64,000 nucleotides of DNA from Gammaproteobacteria bacterium (GCA_003132025.1 PKWJ01000018.1:387380-451379); one strand, 5' to 3'. Positions 45,721-54,581 are shown, numbered from the stretch's first letter. Translations and numbers: made by a program. The notes: generated by a model from the sequence alone, not told the origin.

Positions 45721-45748
45721 TTGCGCTGTGGCGCCGACGGTGCATAAT
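45721..45748 (+). promoter_or_regulatory. Sigma70-like promoter upstream of the secreted duplicated protein gene
   Basis: TTGCGC (45721-45726) and CATAAT (45743-45748) are spaced by 16 bp. They precede the ATG at 45802, which has GGGAG 8 nt upstream, so transcription would start near 45755. Confidence 0.4.
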
Positions 45749-45801
45749 CTGGGCCTGCACTCCGGAACCGTCATAAATTAAAAATAACCGGGAGACTCAT
45801 C

Positions 45802-46575
45802 ATGAATAAGCTACTCATGCTGCTATGGATGGCGCCGGCCGTGGCCTTCTCCGCCAGTTCCATCGATGGCACCTGGAAGACCAAGGCCGACACCTATCAG
45901 CAATCAGGCAAACCGGACTCCTACGAACTCAGCAACGGCATGTTTCACTGCAACAGTTGCGTGCCGCCGGTCAGTGTGAAGGCCGATGGCACCGACCAGA
46001 GCGTCACCGGGCACGATTACTACGATAGCTTTGCCGTACGGGTCGTAAACGGCAATACCATCGAGACTACGATGAAGAAGGGCGGCAAGATCATGGGCAC
46101 CGACACGGCCAGCGTATCCGCCGACGGCAAAACGCTCACCGACAAATTCGTGGACCACAGCGGCACACAAGCGGCGAGCGGGACTTCGACTTCGACCCGG
46201 CTTACGGCGGGAGCGGCCGGTTCGCATCCGGTGTCCGGCACCTGGCAGCAAAACGCATTCATCAACGGCTCGGATACGCTACTCACGATCAAATACGAAT
46301 CCACTGCCGACGGCCTGAAGATGGAGTGGAACGGCCAGAGCTACGATGCAAAATTCGATGGCAAGGAATATCTGACCAAGAACGATCCGGGCAATACCAT
46401 GGTGTCGCTGAAGCGCATCGACGCCAATACGATTGAAGAAACCGATCGGCGCGCCGGCAAGGTCACCGACATCATACGCTCCACCGTGTCGGCCGACGGC
46501 AAAAGCGTGTCAGTGGTGGATACCAATCCGGTACGCGGTACCACGGTAAGTTACACCATGCTGAAGCAACCCTGA
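45802..46575 (+). CDS. Secreted protein with two internal beta-rich repeats, function unknown
   Basis: 257 aa with a signal peptide (about 1-18, cut after FSA). Two repeats of about 100 residues follow, each beginning with a GTW motif (IDGTWKTK and VSGTWQQN) and carrying NGNTIETT/DANTIEET and SVSADGKTL/TVSADGKSV. This gives a tandem lipocalin- or DUF-like beta-barrel organisation. The first repeat holds a CNSC motif near 50-53. No family is recognised. A good ribosome site (GGGAG) and a candidate promoter precede it. Confidence 0.72.
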   Translation: MNKLLMLLWMAPAVAFSASSIDGTWKTKADTYQQSGKPDSYELSNGMFHCNSCVPPVSVKADGTDQSVTGHDYYDSFAVRVVNGNTIETTMKKGGKIMGTDTASVSADGKTLTDKFVDHSGTQAASGTSTSTRLTAGAAGSHPVSGTWQQNAFINGSDTLLTIKYESTADGLKMEWNGQSYDAKFDGKEYLTKNDPGNTMVSLKRIDANTIEETDRRAGKVTDIIRSTVSADGKSVSVVDTNPVRGTTVSYTMLKQP

Positions 46576-46591
46576 AGGTGCAGTGCGCGGG

Positions 46592-47287
46592 CTAGTTCGC
46601 GGTCGGGCGCCGCGATATCACGCGCACTACAGTTTCGCGATAGCTCCGGAATCCCATCTTCTGGTACAGCGCCCGAGCGCCCGCGTTGGCACTCATCACG
46701 TGCAGAAACGGGGTCTCGCCGCGTCGCATTTGCCGGCGTACCAGCTTGCTCGTGAGTCGACGCGCGAGACCTCGGCTCCGAAATTCCGGATGCGTGCAGA
46801 TGCCGCTGACTTCGTGCAGCGGGCCCGCGGCCATACGCTCCCCGGCCATCGCGATAAGACGCGAATCGTCGAAGTATCCGAAGTACTCGCCCATCTCGAC
46901 GGTGCGAAGCCCGAATGGCCCGGGATTGGTCAGGGTCGCCAGCTCGACCGCCTGCGCGGCGTGCTCCGCGCGCAGCGCAATTGCATCCGCGGCCTCGTCA
47001 TCCGCGGGCATGGCGCCTTCCCACACCATCTTGAGCATCCTGGCCTCATGGTCGATCTGCCAGCCGTCTGGCGCGGCACCGGACCAGATGTCGCAATAGA
47101 AATGTTCGCCGGGCTCGCAGAATGGAGCCAGCGCCGCAAGATCAGGCTGCTCCGGGTCTCTGAATCCGACGATCGGCGAGAAACCTTTCGCATAGCGTCG
47201 CGCATCGCCCGTGCCGGCGGCGAACTTCGAATGCGGGCCGGTAAGGGAGTTCCAGATGATGTTGTCGAGCAGGTCTCTAGGGCTCAC
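46592..47287 (-). CDS. GNAT-family N-acetyltransferase
   Basis: 231 aa from a GTG overlapping the stop of the VOC protein (GTGA). The C-terminal half contains the acetyl-CoA motif A region (SGICTHPEFRSRGLARRLTSKLVRRQMRRG) and NAGARALYQKMGFRSY, the standard motif B end of the fold. The N-terminal half is a less conserved extension. The acceptor is unknown. It is the second gene of a small minus-strand pair. Confidence 0.87.
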   Translation of the reverse strand: MSPRDLLDNIIWNSLTGPHSKFAAGTGDARRYAKGFSPIVGFRDPEQPDLAALAPFCEPGEHFYCDIWSGAAPDGWQIDHEARMLKMVWEGAMPADDEAADAIALRAEHAAQAVELATLTNPGPFGLRTVEMGEYFGYFDDSRLIAMAGERMAAGPLHEVSGICTHPEFRSRGLARRLTSKLVRRQMRRGETPFLHVMSANAGARALYQKMGFRSYRETVVRVISRRPTAN

Positions 47288-47709
47288 ACGCTCATGCCAG
47301 CTTCATCGCCGCGGCAGACCGCAGCCAGTTTGTTGCCATCCGGATCGCGCACGTAAGCCGCATAGAAATCCGGGCTGTAGTGCAACCTCAGGCCGGGTGG
47401 GCCTTCGCAGCTGCCGCCATGGGCGAGAGCAGCAGCGTGGAACTGTTCGACCTGGTACCGCCGTCGCGCCCGGAACCCCACCATGCTGCCGTTGCCGGCA
47501 GTCGCCGGCTGCTGATTGAACGGTATGCCGATCCAGAACGCGAGTTCCCAGGCACCGCCGTCTTCGTACAGGCCCCAACCGGCCGAAATGCGATCCCAGT
47601 CCGGGTCGCCGGTAATGCAACGCTGCATCTCGAGAGGCGCCAGCGCCGCATCGTAGAACCGAATTGCGCGGCCGAGATCGTTAGTGCCGTAGTAGATGTA
47701 ACTGATCAT
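47284..47709 (-). CDS. VOC/glyoxalase-superfamily protein
   Basis: 141 aa from the ATG at 47709 (MISYIYYGTNDLGRAIRFYDAAL), a textbook start for the vicinal oxygen chelate fold; the longer frame to 47796 is not supported. DFYAAYVRDPDGNKLAAVC closes the second beta-alpha-beta unit. Members are metal-dependent lyases, dioxygenases or antibiotic-resistance proteins; no specific activity can be assigned. Confidence 0.85.
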   Translation of the reverse strand: MISYIYYGTNDLGRAIRFYDAALAPLEMQRCITGDPDWDRISAGWGLYEDGGAWELAFWIGIPFNQQPATAGNGSMVGFRARRRYQVEQFHAAALAHGGSCEGPPGLRLHYSPDFYAAYVRDPDGNKLAAVCRGDEAGMSV

Positions 47710-47747
47710 CGCGTACTCCCTCGCCCTGCCGCGTGACACCAGGCGCA

Positions 47748-48170
47748 CTAGAAGAATGCGATCGACTGCGGCGCGCCTTTGAAAATCCCGATGCACTGTT
47801 CGGTCAGGGATGTGACGAGCCAGTAATGTCCAATGAATGTCTGTTGCGTGTGCCGGCCGCCGGGCGGCAGGTATTGGTAGAGTTTGCGCTCGCCCTGAAA
47901 GCTCAGCCAGTAGATCTTGACCGGCTCGTCGCTGCGATTGACGAAGGTGATGCCGGTGTGCTCCTTTGAAGGCCGGGACGCGAAATTGGGCTCGGAAGCG
48001 CAGGACTGGGCCGAAGGCAGGTCGCTGCAGGAGCGGTATCCCGCCGCCGGATGCAGCGCGCAGGCGACTTCGTATCCAGCCGGTCCGTCGACCGGTGCCG
48101 CCGGCTGCCCGCGCACCTGCATGGCCGGCAACGCTATAGCGGCTAAGGCAAACATCCAGATGTGACGCAT
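47748..48170 (-). CDS. Secreted protein with a VHL beta-like domain
   Basis: 140 aa from the ATG at 48170. A signal peptide covers about 1-21 (MRHIWMFALAAIALPAMQVRG). The mature protein has several Cys residues and a C-terminal segment whose pattern (FVNRSDEPVKIYWLSFQGE, YLPPG, FIGHYWL) matches the von Hippel-Lindau beta domain (PF01847), which in humans binds hydroxyproline peptides. Bacterial VHL-beta-like domains exist but their role is not known. It is divergent from the TfpX-like gene. Confidence 0.75.
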   Translation of the reverse strand: MRHIWMFALAAIALPAMQVRGQPAAPVDGPAGYEVACALHPAAGYRSCSDLPSAQSCASEPNFASRPSKEHTGITFVNRSDEPVKIYWLSFQGERKLYQYLPPGGRHTQQTFIGHYWLVTSLTEQCIGIFKGAPQSIAFF

Positions 48171-48201
48171 TGCCGGTTTGTCCCTGGCTGGTAGGTCCGC
48201 A

Positions 48202-48216
48202 GCAATATTATATTGC
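48202..48216. promoter_or_regulatory. Perfect palindrome in a divergent promoter region
   Basis: GCAATAT, a single T, then ATATTGC form a perfect 7-bp-arm palindrome between the VHL-like gene (minus, ATG at 48170) and the TfpX-like gene (plus, ATG at 48311). Its position and AT-rich centre suit an operator over a divergent promoter. The binding protein is unknown. Confidence 0.35.
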
Positions 48217-48310
48217 AATCCCGGCGGCTGGCATGACGGTGTTCGCTCGCGAGCGTTGGTGGACAAAGCATCAGCATCGGGATCAGTGCGTTGGGTTTTT
48301 GGAGCAAGCC

Positions 48311-49084
48311 ATGAGGTTCAGACTTCGAGCTTTGGGACTACATCTGATCGCGAGCGTCCTGGTGTTGACGCTCGTACTGGGAAGCCTCTATCTGGGATGG
48401 TATCGCTGGCCTGGCTGGTACCTGGCCGACGCGCTGCGCGTGCTGGCGGCGTTGGCCGGAGTTGACCTGGCGCTAGGTCCTCTTCTCACATTCGTCGTTG
48501 CCCGCTCGAGCAAACCGCGTCGGGAACTTGCGCGCGACATTGCGGTAATCGTTGTGATTCAACTGCTCGCGCTGAGCTACGGCGCGACGTTGCTGTGGAA
48601 GGGCCGGCCGCTGTATTACGCTTATTCAGAAGGTGTTTTGCAGCTGGTACAGGCGTACGATATTGACGCGCAGGAGGCAGCTCTCGCGCGCAAGCAAAAC
48701 CCGGAACTGGCCCCCCATTGCTACAGCCTGCCGCGCTGGATCTGGGCCCCGCTGCCGAAGGATCCCATCGAACACGACCGGATCATAAAATCAGCGGTCG
48801 CAGGCGGTGACGATGTGATCTCGATGCCGAGATATTTCAAACCGTGGGAACAGGGCTTACCCGAGCTTCGAGAGCACCTGAAGAGTGTGGGCGAAATAGT
48901 GCAATTCTCGAGTGCTGACCGGAAGACACTCGAGCAGCGCATGCGGGCGGATGGCTTGGCCGCGGATCGAGGCAACTCGATGGTGTTTACCGGCAGGGGG
49001 CAGCCCCTGCTCGCCGTATTTGACCCGGCAAGCTTGAAGATCGAGGAGATTCTTAAGGTCGATCAGGCGCGGCACCGGAAGTGA
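48311..49084 (+). CDS. TfpX/TfpZ-family type IV pilin accessory-like membrane protein
   Basis: 257 aa from the ATG at 48311 with GGAG just upstream; the frame is open from 48170 but this is the natural family N-terminus. Three to four hydrophobic segments occur in the first 110 residues (LHLIASVLVLTLVLGSLYLGWYRWPGWYLADA, DLALGPLLTFVVA, DIAVIVVIQLLALSYGATLLW) with the family's GPLLTFVVAR loop and YYAYSEGVLQLVQAYDID. A C-terminal soluble domain follows. TfpX/TfpZ proteins modulate specific type IV pilins; no pilin gene is nearby. Confidence 0.8.
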   Translation: MRFRLRALGLHLIASVLVLTLVLGSLYLGWYRWPGWYLADALRVLAALAGVDLALGPLLTFVVARSSKPRRELARDIAVIVVIQLLALSYGATLLWKGRPLYYAYSEGVLQLVQAYDIDAQEAALARKQNPELAPHCYSLPRWIWAPLPKDPIEHDRIIKSAVAGGDDVISMPRYFKPWEQGLPELREHLKSVGEIVQFSSADRKTLEQRMRADGLAADRGNSMVFTGRGQPLLAVFDPASLKIEEILKVDQARHRK

Positions 49085-49114
49085 ATGCACGTGGAAAATC
49101 GTCGGCCGCCGTGC

Positions 49115-50644
49115 CTACCACTTTAACGCGGCCAACATGGCCGCGTAGATCTCGATGCCGTCCCATAGGTTCTGCAGCCGCTGATTTTCGTCAGCCGCGT
49201 GCTGGTTGTTGTCGTGATTGACGATCGGTAGACCTATCACAGGCACTTGGAAAACTTCGGCGAACAGGTAGATCGGCACGCTGGCGCCCATCATCGGAAC
49301 TATGGCAACGGGCCCTTGAGCGGCCTCGCGAGCGGTGGCTATCACCGCCCTGGCCGCCGGCGTCGACATGTCGGAGCGGAGCGCCGGGTAGCCCGGTTCC
49401 CACTGCAGCCGCGCGATGTGTCCATGCGCGAGCCGCGTGGCCAGGTCCGGTTCATCCGAGACAATTGTCCAACCTTTGTCCATCAGGAACTTTTCGACGG
49501 CCGCTCGCACCGACTCCGGCGTTTGATCGGGCACCAGGCGGAAATCGATGGAGATCACGGCGTCGGTTGGAATTGCGTTGGCGGCTGCCTCGCCAACCTG
49601 CCCCGAACGGATACCCCGGATATTGAACGCTGGCCGCATGAGACTTGAGGGCAGGTCTTCGTCGCCTTCGGTTCGACCGATGCCAAACTCCCGTTTCAGC
49701 TGGTCATCAATCGGCGGCAGGTTGCGGATCGCCTCCAGCTCGACAGGCGTCATCGGGCGGACAAGATCGGCAAAGCCCGGAATCAGGATCCTGCCATCAT
49801 CATCGCGCATCTGGGCGATCAGCGTGGTTGCCATGGCCGCGGGATTGGGAACCCAGTTGCCATAGTGACCATCGTGCAGCGCCCTGACTGCTCCGTAAAT
49901 CGTCATTGTCAGTCCCGTCACTCCCCGCGCGCCGAAATAAATCATCTGTCGTCGGGACTGGTGCAGCGGCGCGTCACCGATCAGCCACAGGTCGGAAGCC
50001 AATAGCGCCTGGTTCTCGCGCAGGATTTGCGCGAGGTGAGGTGACCCCGCCTCCTCTTCGCCCTCCCAGGCCACCTTGATATTGACCGATGGCCTGCGGC
50101 CGGATGCCTTCAGCGCATCGAATGCCGCGAGGAACGCGACGATCGAAGCCTTGTCGTCACTGGCAGCGCGGCCGAAGAGTCGCCACTCCGGATCGTAAGG
50201 CGTTCGCACCGCTTTCCAATCGATGTCGTGCTCGCCCGAATTCAACGGCCCGCTGCGCATTACCGGTATGAAAGGGTCAGACTTCCACTGTGATGGGGTC
50301 ACCGGCTGGCCGTCGTAGTGGGCGTAAAAAACCACGGTGCGCCTGGCACCCCGACTTTTGAGATAGCCGAAGACCAGCGGCGGGCCGCCGGGGCCGGGGG
50401 ACAGCTGCTTGGTCTCGAAACCCCGCGCCTTCAGCAGCGCCTGAAGCCGGTCGGCTGCCGCGGCGAGTCCCGCGGGATCCGCCGCGACACTCCTGATACG
50501 GGTCAGTTCATCGAGTTGGGCGACGATCTGCGACTCGTGAGCGCTCCGATAGCGCTCTACCTGGTCCCTGAGGCTGGCAGCGGAGGCTTGTGTTGCGGCG
50601 AAGATAGCAACGAGACCACAAGTCGCGCTAAATGGACATCTCAT
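49115..50644 (-). CDS. Exported M20-family metallopeptidase/dipeptidase
   Basis: 509 aa from the ATG at 50644, giving a signal peptide (about 1-23, ending ASA). Metal-site motifs are FYAHYDGQPV (His), ASDDKASIVAFL (Asp; GRAASDDK where GRGASDDK is common), EGEEEAGSP (catalytic Glu and ligand) and DNNQHAADE (C-terminal His). An insertion dimerisation domain is present. It should hydrolyse small peptides or N-acyl amino acids in the periplasm. Stand-alone gene, divergent from the decayed exported gene at 50824. Confidence 0.88.
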   Translation of the reverse strand: MRCPFSATCGLVAIFAATQASAASLRDQVERYRSAHESQIVAQLDELTRIRSVAADPAGLAAAADRLQALLKARGFETKQLSPGPGGPPLVFGYLKSRGARRTVVFYAHYDGQPVTPSQWKSDPFIPVMRSGPLNSGEHDIDWKAVRTPYDPEWRLFGRAASDDKASIVAFLAAFDALKASGRRPSVNIKVAWEGEEEAGSPHLAQILRENQALLASDLWLIGDAPLHQSRRQMIYFGARGVTGLTMTIYGAVRALHDGHYGNWVPNPAAMATTLIAQMRDDDGRILIPGFADLVRPMTPVELEAIRNLPPIDDQLKREFGIGRTEGDEDLPSSLMRPAFNIRGIRSGQVGEAAANAIPTDAVISIDFRLVPDQTPESVRAAVEKFLMDKGWTIVSDEPDLATRLAHGHIARLQWEPGYPALRSDMSTPAARAVIATAREAAQGPVAIVPMMGASVPIYLFAEVFQVPVIGLPIVNHDNNQHAADENQRLQNLWDGIEIYAAMLAALKW

Positions 50645-50823
50645 GGCCGACCTCACAGACCGATCGTAGTTCCAACAGGCTGCCGCACGGATGAATTCCC
50701 CGCTCGGAGCAGACAATCGTGACCTGCTATAAGCTATAGGTACGGATCATCCGGCCGCAACAAGAACGGCCGGCCTGATTTTCCGGCTTCCATCAGTTGC
50801 CGCCACTTTCAGGGAGATCGGGC

Positions 50824-51241
50824 ATGCATGGGCTCCGACTATTCTTCGCCGCTGGATTGATGGCTTGTCCCATCGTTGCGTATCCGCAGTCGAGTGCGGG
50901 CGTCACTGTCATCGACGACCCGGGCGGCGGGACTAGCGCCTATGCGCAGCTGCCCGCGCAGCACACAACAGCAATGGTTCGAGCACCAGCAGGCCGACTA
51001 TCACGCGCGCCAACGGGCCCAGGATCAGCAGTTCGCTAACTGTGAGCGCCAGGAGGATGCGAAAGACCGGTAATTCGCCGCCTTCGACAACGGCCTGCTC
51101 AACAACACGGTGGTGTTTGACAAGGACCTGAACGGGCACGGGACGGTGTCCAATGATCTCGCGGACGCCTTGGCAAAAGCCGATCCCAACCGCTTCCAGC
51201 AGGTCCCGGCGAGCGAATACGTCAAAGGCATCGACTACTAA
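50824..51241 (+). pseudogene. Decayed gene for a small exported protein (frameshift and in-frame stop)
   Basis: The first frame gives a clean signal peptide (MHGLRLFFAAGLMACPIVAYPQ) and then DDPGGGTSAYAQLPAQ. Around 50960-50975 the sensible reading moves to the next frame: QQQWFEHQQADYHARQRAQDQQFANCERQEDAKDR, a stop TAA at 51071-51073, then FAAFDNGLLNNTVVFDKDL... to a second TAA at 51239-51241. One frameshift and one nonsense change therefore separate three parts of what looks like a single protein. The intact family is not recognised. The sequence TAATTCGC occurs at both stops. Confidence 0.55.
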
Positions 51242-51306
51242 TTCGCAGCGATTGCCAACCCCCAAGGGATACGCGACTATGCCCACAAGCGAGAGGGACA
51301 GCGGAA

Positions 51307-53340
51307 ATGGCCGAAGGCGGTGGCGACGAGAAGGCGAGCGGTAGCGCGCCCACCGTCTTCGTAAGCTACGCGTCCCAGGACGTCGCCGTCGCGGATGCGA
51401 TCGTGTCGACCCTGGAACGCCACGGTGTGGCGTGCTGGATTGCGCCCCGCGATGTCACGCCGGGTGCGCTCTACGCCGACGTCATCATCCGCGCCATCAA
51501 CGAGGCGAAAGTCCTCGTGCTCGTACTTTCGCAGAATGCAGTTTCATCCTCGCACGTCGGCAAGGAGGTGGAGCGCGCATCGGCGAAGCGCCGACCCATC
51601 ATCGCAGTGCGCACGGATGCAACGCCGCTCACGCCGGCGCTCGAGTACTTCCTCTCCGAATCACAGTGGATCGATGCGGACGCTCAACGCATGGAAGCCG
51701 CTGCCGCGAAGCTGCTGGATGCCATACGACGTCTCAGTAGCCCTTTATCGAGATTCGGAGCCGCCGCGGCCGAGCCGGCTCGCGCCGGCACACGCGCGCA
51801 ACGTCCATTGATTATCGCCGCGGTCGTGCTCGCCGTGCTCGCGATTGCAGCACTTCTGTATTGGCTGTCGAGAAGTCACGCTTCGCAATTAGCTGCGGTT
51901 GAAGCGCCGGCGACGCCGGCAATCGCGCCCCCAGAGGCCGGCCGAGGGAAACCAGCCGGGCCGCCGCCACATTCCATCGCCGTGCTGCCCTTCGTCAACA
52001 TGAGTGGCGACCCCAAACAGGACTACTTCTCCGACGGTCTCTCAGAGGAGCTGCTGAACTCGCTCGCCGCGATTCCCGATCTTCAGGTGGCCGCGCGCAC
52101 CTCCTCGTTCAGTTTTAAGGGCAAGAATGCGGATGTGGCCGATATCGCGCGCGAGTTGAATGTCGGCGCGGTACTGGAGGGCAGCGTGCGCAAGGATGGC
52201 AACGAGGTACGCATCACCGCACAGCTCATCAATGCCTCAACCGGATTTCACCTTTGGTCGCACACCTACGATCGGGATCTCAAGAACGTGCTTGCGCTGC
52301 AGACGGAAATAGCCACCGCCGTCACTCAGGCTCTGCAGGCGACCTTGATGGCCGGAGCGACGTCCAGCCTCGACATCGGCGGCACGCAGAACCCGGCGGC
52401 TCTTGACGCCTACCTGCGCGGCAGAAATCTCGATCGGGAGTATTTCGACCAGGCGCACAGCCAGGCGTGCGTCGCGGCGTATCTCGAGGCCATTCGTCTG
52501 GATCCGCAGTTTGCCAAGGCGTATGTGGGTGCGGCGGACGCGCAAAACGGTTACTCCAATAATTTCGCGGCGGGCGGCGACGAGGTACGTTCTTTGATGA
52601 AGCAGGCACGCGCCAATGCCGAGAAAGCCGTGGCGCTCGCCCCCGAGCTCGGCGCGGCGCACGCCGTACTTGCCGAAGTTGTGGAGCGCGGGACCCTTGA
52701 TTTTGCGCGCGCGCATTCCGAATACGATCGCGCGCTACAGCTGTCCCCGAGCGACGTCGACGTGCTCATGCGGTCGGGCATTTTCTTTGTCACACAGGGA
52801 CACGCGGACGCCGGGATTGCCAATCTTCGCAAGGCGATTGCGCTCGACCAGTTGAATCCCGCCGCCTACACGCGGCTGGCGGTTGCATTCCAGTACGCTC
52901 ACCGATATCGCGAATCCATCGAAGCGAGCAATCGCGCTTTGGAGTTCAATCAGAACATTGCCTACGAGCATCTGCGGGGCTTGTCTCAGTTGCTCTCCGG
53001 AGACCTCGACGCGGCGCGCCAGTCATGCGCGCCAACGCCGTCCAGCTGGATGAGTCACCTGTGCATGTCCATCCTGGACGATAGGTTCCATCAGCATCAG
53101 GACGCAGAAGCTGAGCTTGCCCAGATGAAGTCTCAATTGGGCGATGGCGCCTCCTATCAGTACGCGGAGATTTATGCGCAATGGGGCGATGTCCCGCAGG
53201 CGCTGAATTGGCTCGAAACCGCCTATCGCCTGCCAGACCCGGGTATCGGCACCATGGAGGTCGACGAGTTCATCGATCCACTGCGCAAGGAGCCGCGCTT
53301 CCAGGCAATCGAACGGGCGCTGAAGTTTCCGCCGCGATAG
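51307..53340 (+). CDS. TIR domain - transmembrane - TolB_N-like - TPR protein
   Basis: 677 aa. Residues 16-125 form a TIR/TIR_2 domain (TVFVSYASQD, CWIAPRDVTPG, ILSQNAVSS-type core). A membrane helix is at about 167-187 (LIIAAVVLAVLAIAALLYWLS), followed by a Pro/Ala linker. Residues 222-345 resemble the TolB_N-like module (SIAVLPFVNMSGDPKQDYFSDGLSEELLNSLA), found in CadC- and adenylate-cyclase-type sensors, and the rest are TPR repeats to the end. It has the layout of a membrane-anchored signalling protein, with the TIR domain inside the cell. Whether TIR acts as NADase or scaffold is unknown. The gene directly follows the decayed exported gene. Confidence 0.84.
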   Translation: MAEGGGDEKASGSAPTVFVSYASQDVAVADAIVSTLERHGVACWIAPRDVTPGALYADVIIRAINEAKVLVLVLSQNAVSSSHVGKEVERASAKRRPIIAVRTDATPLTPALEYFLSESQWIDADAQRMEAAAAKLLDAIRRLSSPLSRFGAAAAEPARAGTRAQRPLIIAAVVLAVLAIAALLYWLSRSHASQLAAVEAPATPAIAPPEAGRGKPAGPPPHSIAVLPFVNMSGDPKQDYFSDGLSEELLNSLAAIPDLQVAARTSSFSFKGKNADVADIARELNVGAVLEGSVRKDGNEVRITAQLINASTGFHLWSHTYDRDLKNVLALQTEIATAVTQALQATLMAGATSSLDIGGTQNPAALDAYLRGRNLDREYFDQAHSQACVAAYLEAIRLDPQFAKAYVGAADAQNGYSNNFAAGGDEVRSLMKQARANAEKAVALAPELGAAHAVLAEVVERGTLDFARAHSEYDRALQLSPSDVDVLMRSGIFFVTQGHADAGIANLRKAIALDQLNPAAYTRLAVAFQYAHRYRESIEASNRALEFNQNIAYEHLRGLSQLLSGDLDAARQSCAPTPSSWMSHLCMSILDDRFHQHQDAEAELAQMKSQLGDGASYQYAEIYAQWGDVPQALNWLETAYRLPDPGIGTMEVDEFIDPLRKEPRFQAIERALKFPPR

Positions 53341-53413
53341 AGAGGACTCATATGCTCCCCCGTGCTTAAATGCCTTCAATGTGCTTCGAAGGCACTGCTG
53401 GTTCCGTCAGCCA

Positions 53414-54184
53414 ATGCAATTTTACCAACGTGTTTTGCTATCCCTAAAGGGCAAAGGCCTGCTGACCGAAGGCGACTCGGTATTGGTGATCGCCGGCGGT
53501 ACAACGGATCGTCAAATGATGCTGGACGCGGGGATGAAAAATGTAGTCATCTCTAACGTTGATCATCACGCCGGTGAGACGCAGTACTCTCCATACGAAT
53601 GGCGACGATTGGACGGGGAGCACCTGGAACTCGACGATAACTCGTTTGATTGGGCGGTTGTTCATGCCGGACTTCACCATATGGCAATTCCAGCACTGGG
53701 CGTATGCGAGATGTTTCGCGTTGCTAGGAACGGCATACTCTGCATCGAAGCCCGCGATAGTTTGCTCATGCGCATGGCGATTAAGGTTGGATTGGCAACC
53801 ACGTATGAGCTGGAGCCGGCATTCCTTTCCGCGGGGATCAATGGCGGTTATCGCAATGGGCCGATCCCAAACTACGTATATCGGTGGCGGGAGCGTGAAT
53901 TCGAAAAAACGCTTTGCTCCTTTGCCCCGACGCACCAGCACACGTTTTTTTATGACTACGGATACAGCATTCCGTTAGAAAGGTTTTCCATGGCGAGAAA
54001 TCGAACTTACCGAATCGCGGGCCGCGTTCTGTCGTACGCGGCCACGGCTGCGCAAATGGTCGTTCCGAAGCAGGGAAATCTATTCGCATTCGGCGCCTTA
54101 AAGAACACCAGGCTTCAGCCATGGTTGACTGAATCACTTCATGTTAACGATGCATACCTGAGTCGACAGTACGAAAAGCGTTGA
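53414..54184 (+). CDS. Class I SAM-dependent methyltransferase-like protein
   Basis: 256 aa from the ATG at 53414; a GTG at 53381 would add 11 residues. The Rossmann core shows VLVIAGGTTDRQMML, ISNVDHH, RLDGEHLELDDNSFDWAVVHAGLHHM and EMFRVARNGILCIEARDS, the post-I/II/III pattern of Methyltransf_11 proteins. The C-terminal part is unrelated to known specificity domains. Its base composition is clearly lower in GC than the flanking genes, suggesting transfer. The gene lies just before the tRNA-like fragment, thus outside the proposed element. Confidence 0.78.
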   Translation: MQFYQRVLLSLKGKGLLTEGDSVLVIAGGTTDRQMMLDAGMKNVVISNVDHHAGETQYSPYEWRRLDGEHLELDDNSFDWAVVHAGLHHMAIPALGVCEMFRVARNGILCIEARDSLLMRMAIKVGLATTYELEPAFLSAGINGGYRNGPIPNYVYRWREREFEKTLCSFAPTHQHTFFYDYGYSIPLERFSMARNRTYRIAGRVLSYAATAAQMVVPKQGNLFAFGALKNTRLQPWLTESLHVNDAYLSRQYEKR

Positions 54185-54581
54185 TCCGAACAGCTACGGC
54201 TTTGCTACGTTTGGTCAATTGAGCCTTGTCGATCAGCGGAATAGACAATTGATCGGTTTGCGCGCCCGGAGAGATTCGAACGCCCGACCCTCAGGTTCGA
54301 AGTCGCAAAGCGCAGGTATCTGGGCATATCGAGGCATCCATGGTACGAACATGAAGTCTCTGAAGATATAGGCGCCAGAGTGGATTGCGGCTGCAGCCAT
54401 TTCTAATGTGATGGAAGAGATTCTCGCGGCTTGAATGACCGCCCCCTGCTCCGGTGTTTGACCGCTCTCGTCGAGTCTGAAACGATGATCCATGCATTTC
54501 GAGATTCTGGGGGAGATTTCCGCTGCCGGGGTCGGCAATCGGGAATTCAAGATTAAGCGCTTCCTGTGAGGGGGGATACAA
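54185..54581. other. Gene-free stretch at the edge of the proposed integrated element
   Basis: Nearly 400 bases hold no convincing gene. The only recognisable structure is the tRNA-Arg-like fragment at 54259-54302. Reading frames across the rest have no family-like sequence. A GAGGGGGGA ribosome site for the next gene lies at its right end (about 54568-54576). Confidence 0.5.
54259..54302 (-). other. 3'-half fragment of tRNA-Arg(TCG), probable attachment site
   Basis: On the minus strand the sequence starts at the tRNA anticodon loop (CTTCGAA, anticodon TCG) and runs to the 3' end. It continues with the 3' anticodon stem CCTGA, variable loop GGGTC, T stem GGGCG, T loop TTCGAAT, T stem CTCTC, acceptor strand CGGGCGC, discriminator G and CA. 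The 5' half is absent; the preceding bases do not pair with CCTGA. One T-stem mismatch (54282) indicates decay. A fragment beginning at the anticodon loop is the classical crossover region for tyrosine integrases. Confidence 0.6.

Noticed and set aside
54185..54581. A complete tRNA gene
   Set aside because: Only the part from the anticodon loop to the 3' end is present; no 5' acceptor strand, D arm or 5' anticodon stem precedes it.
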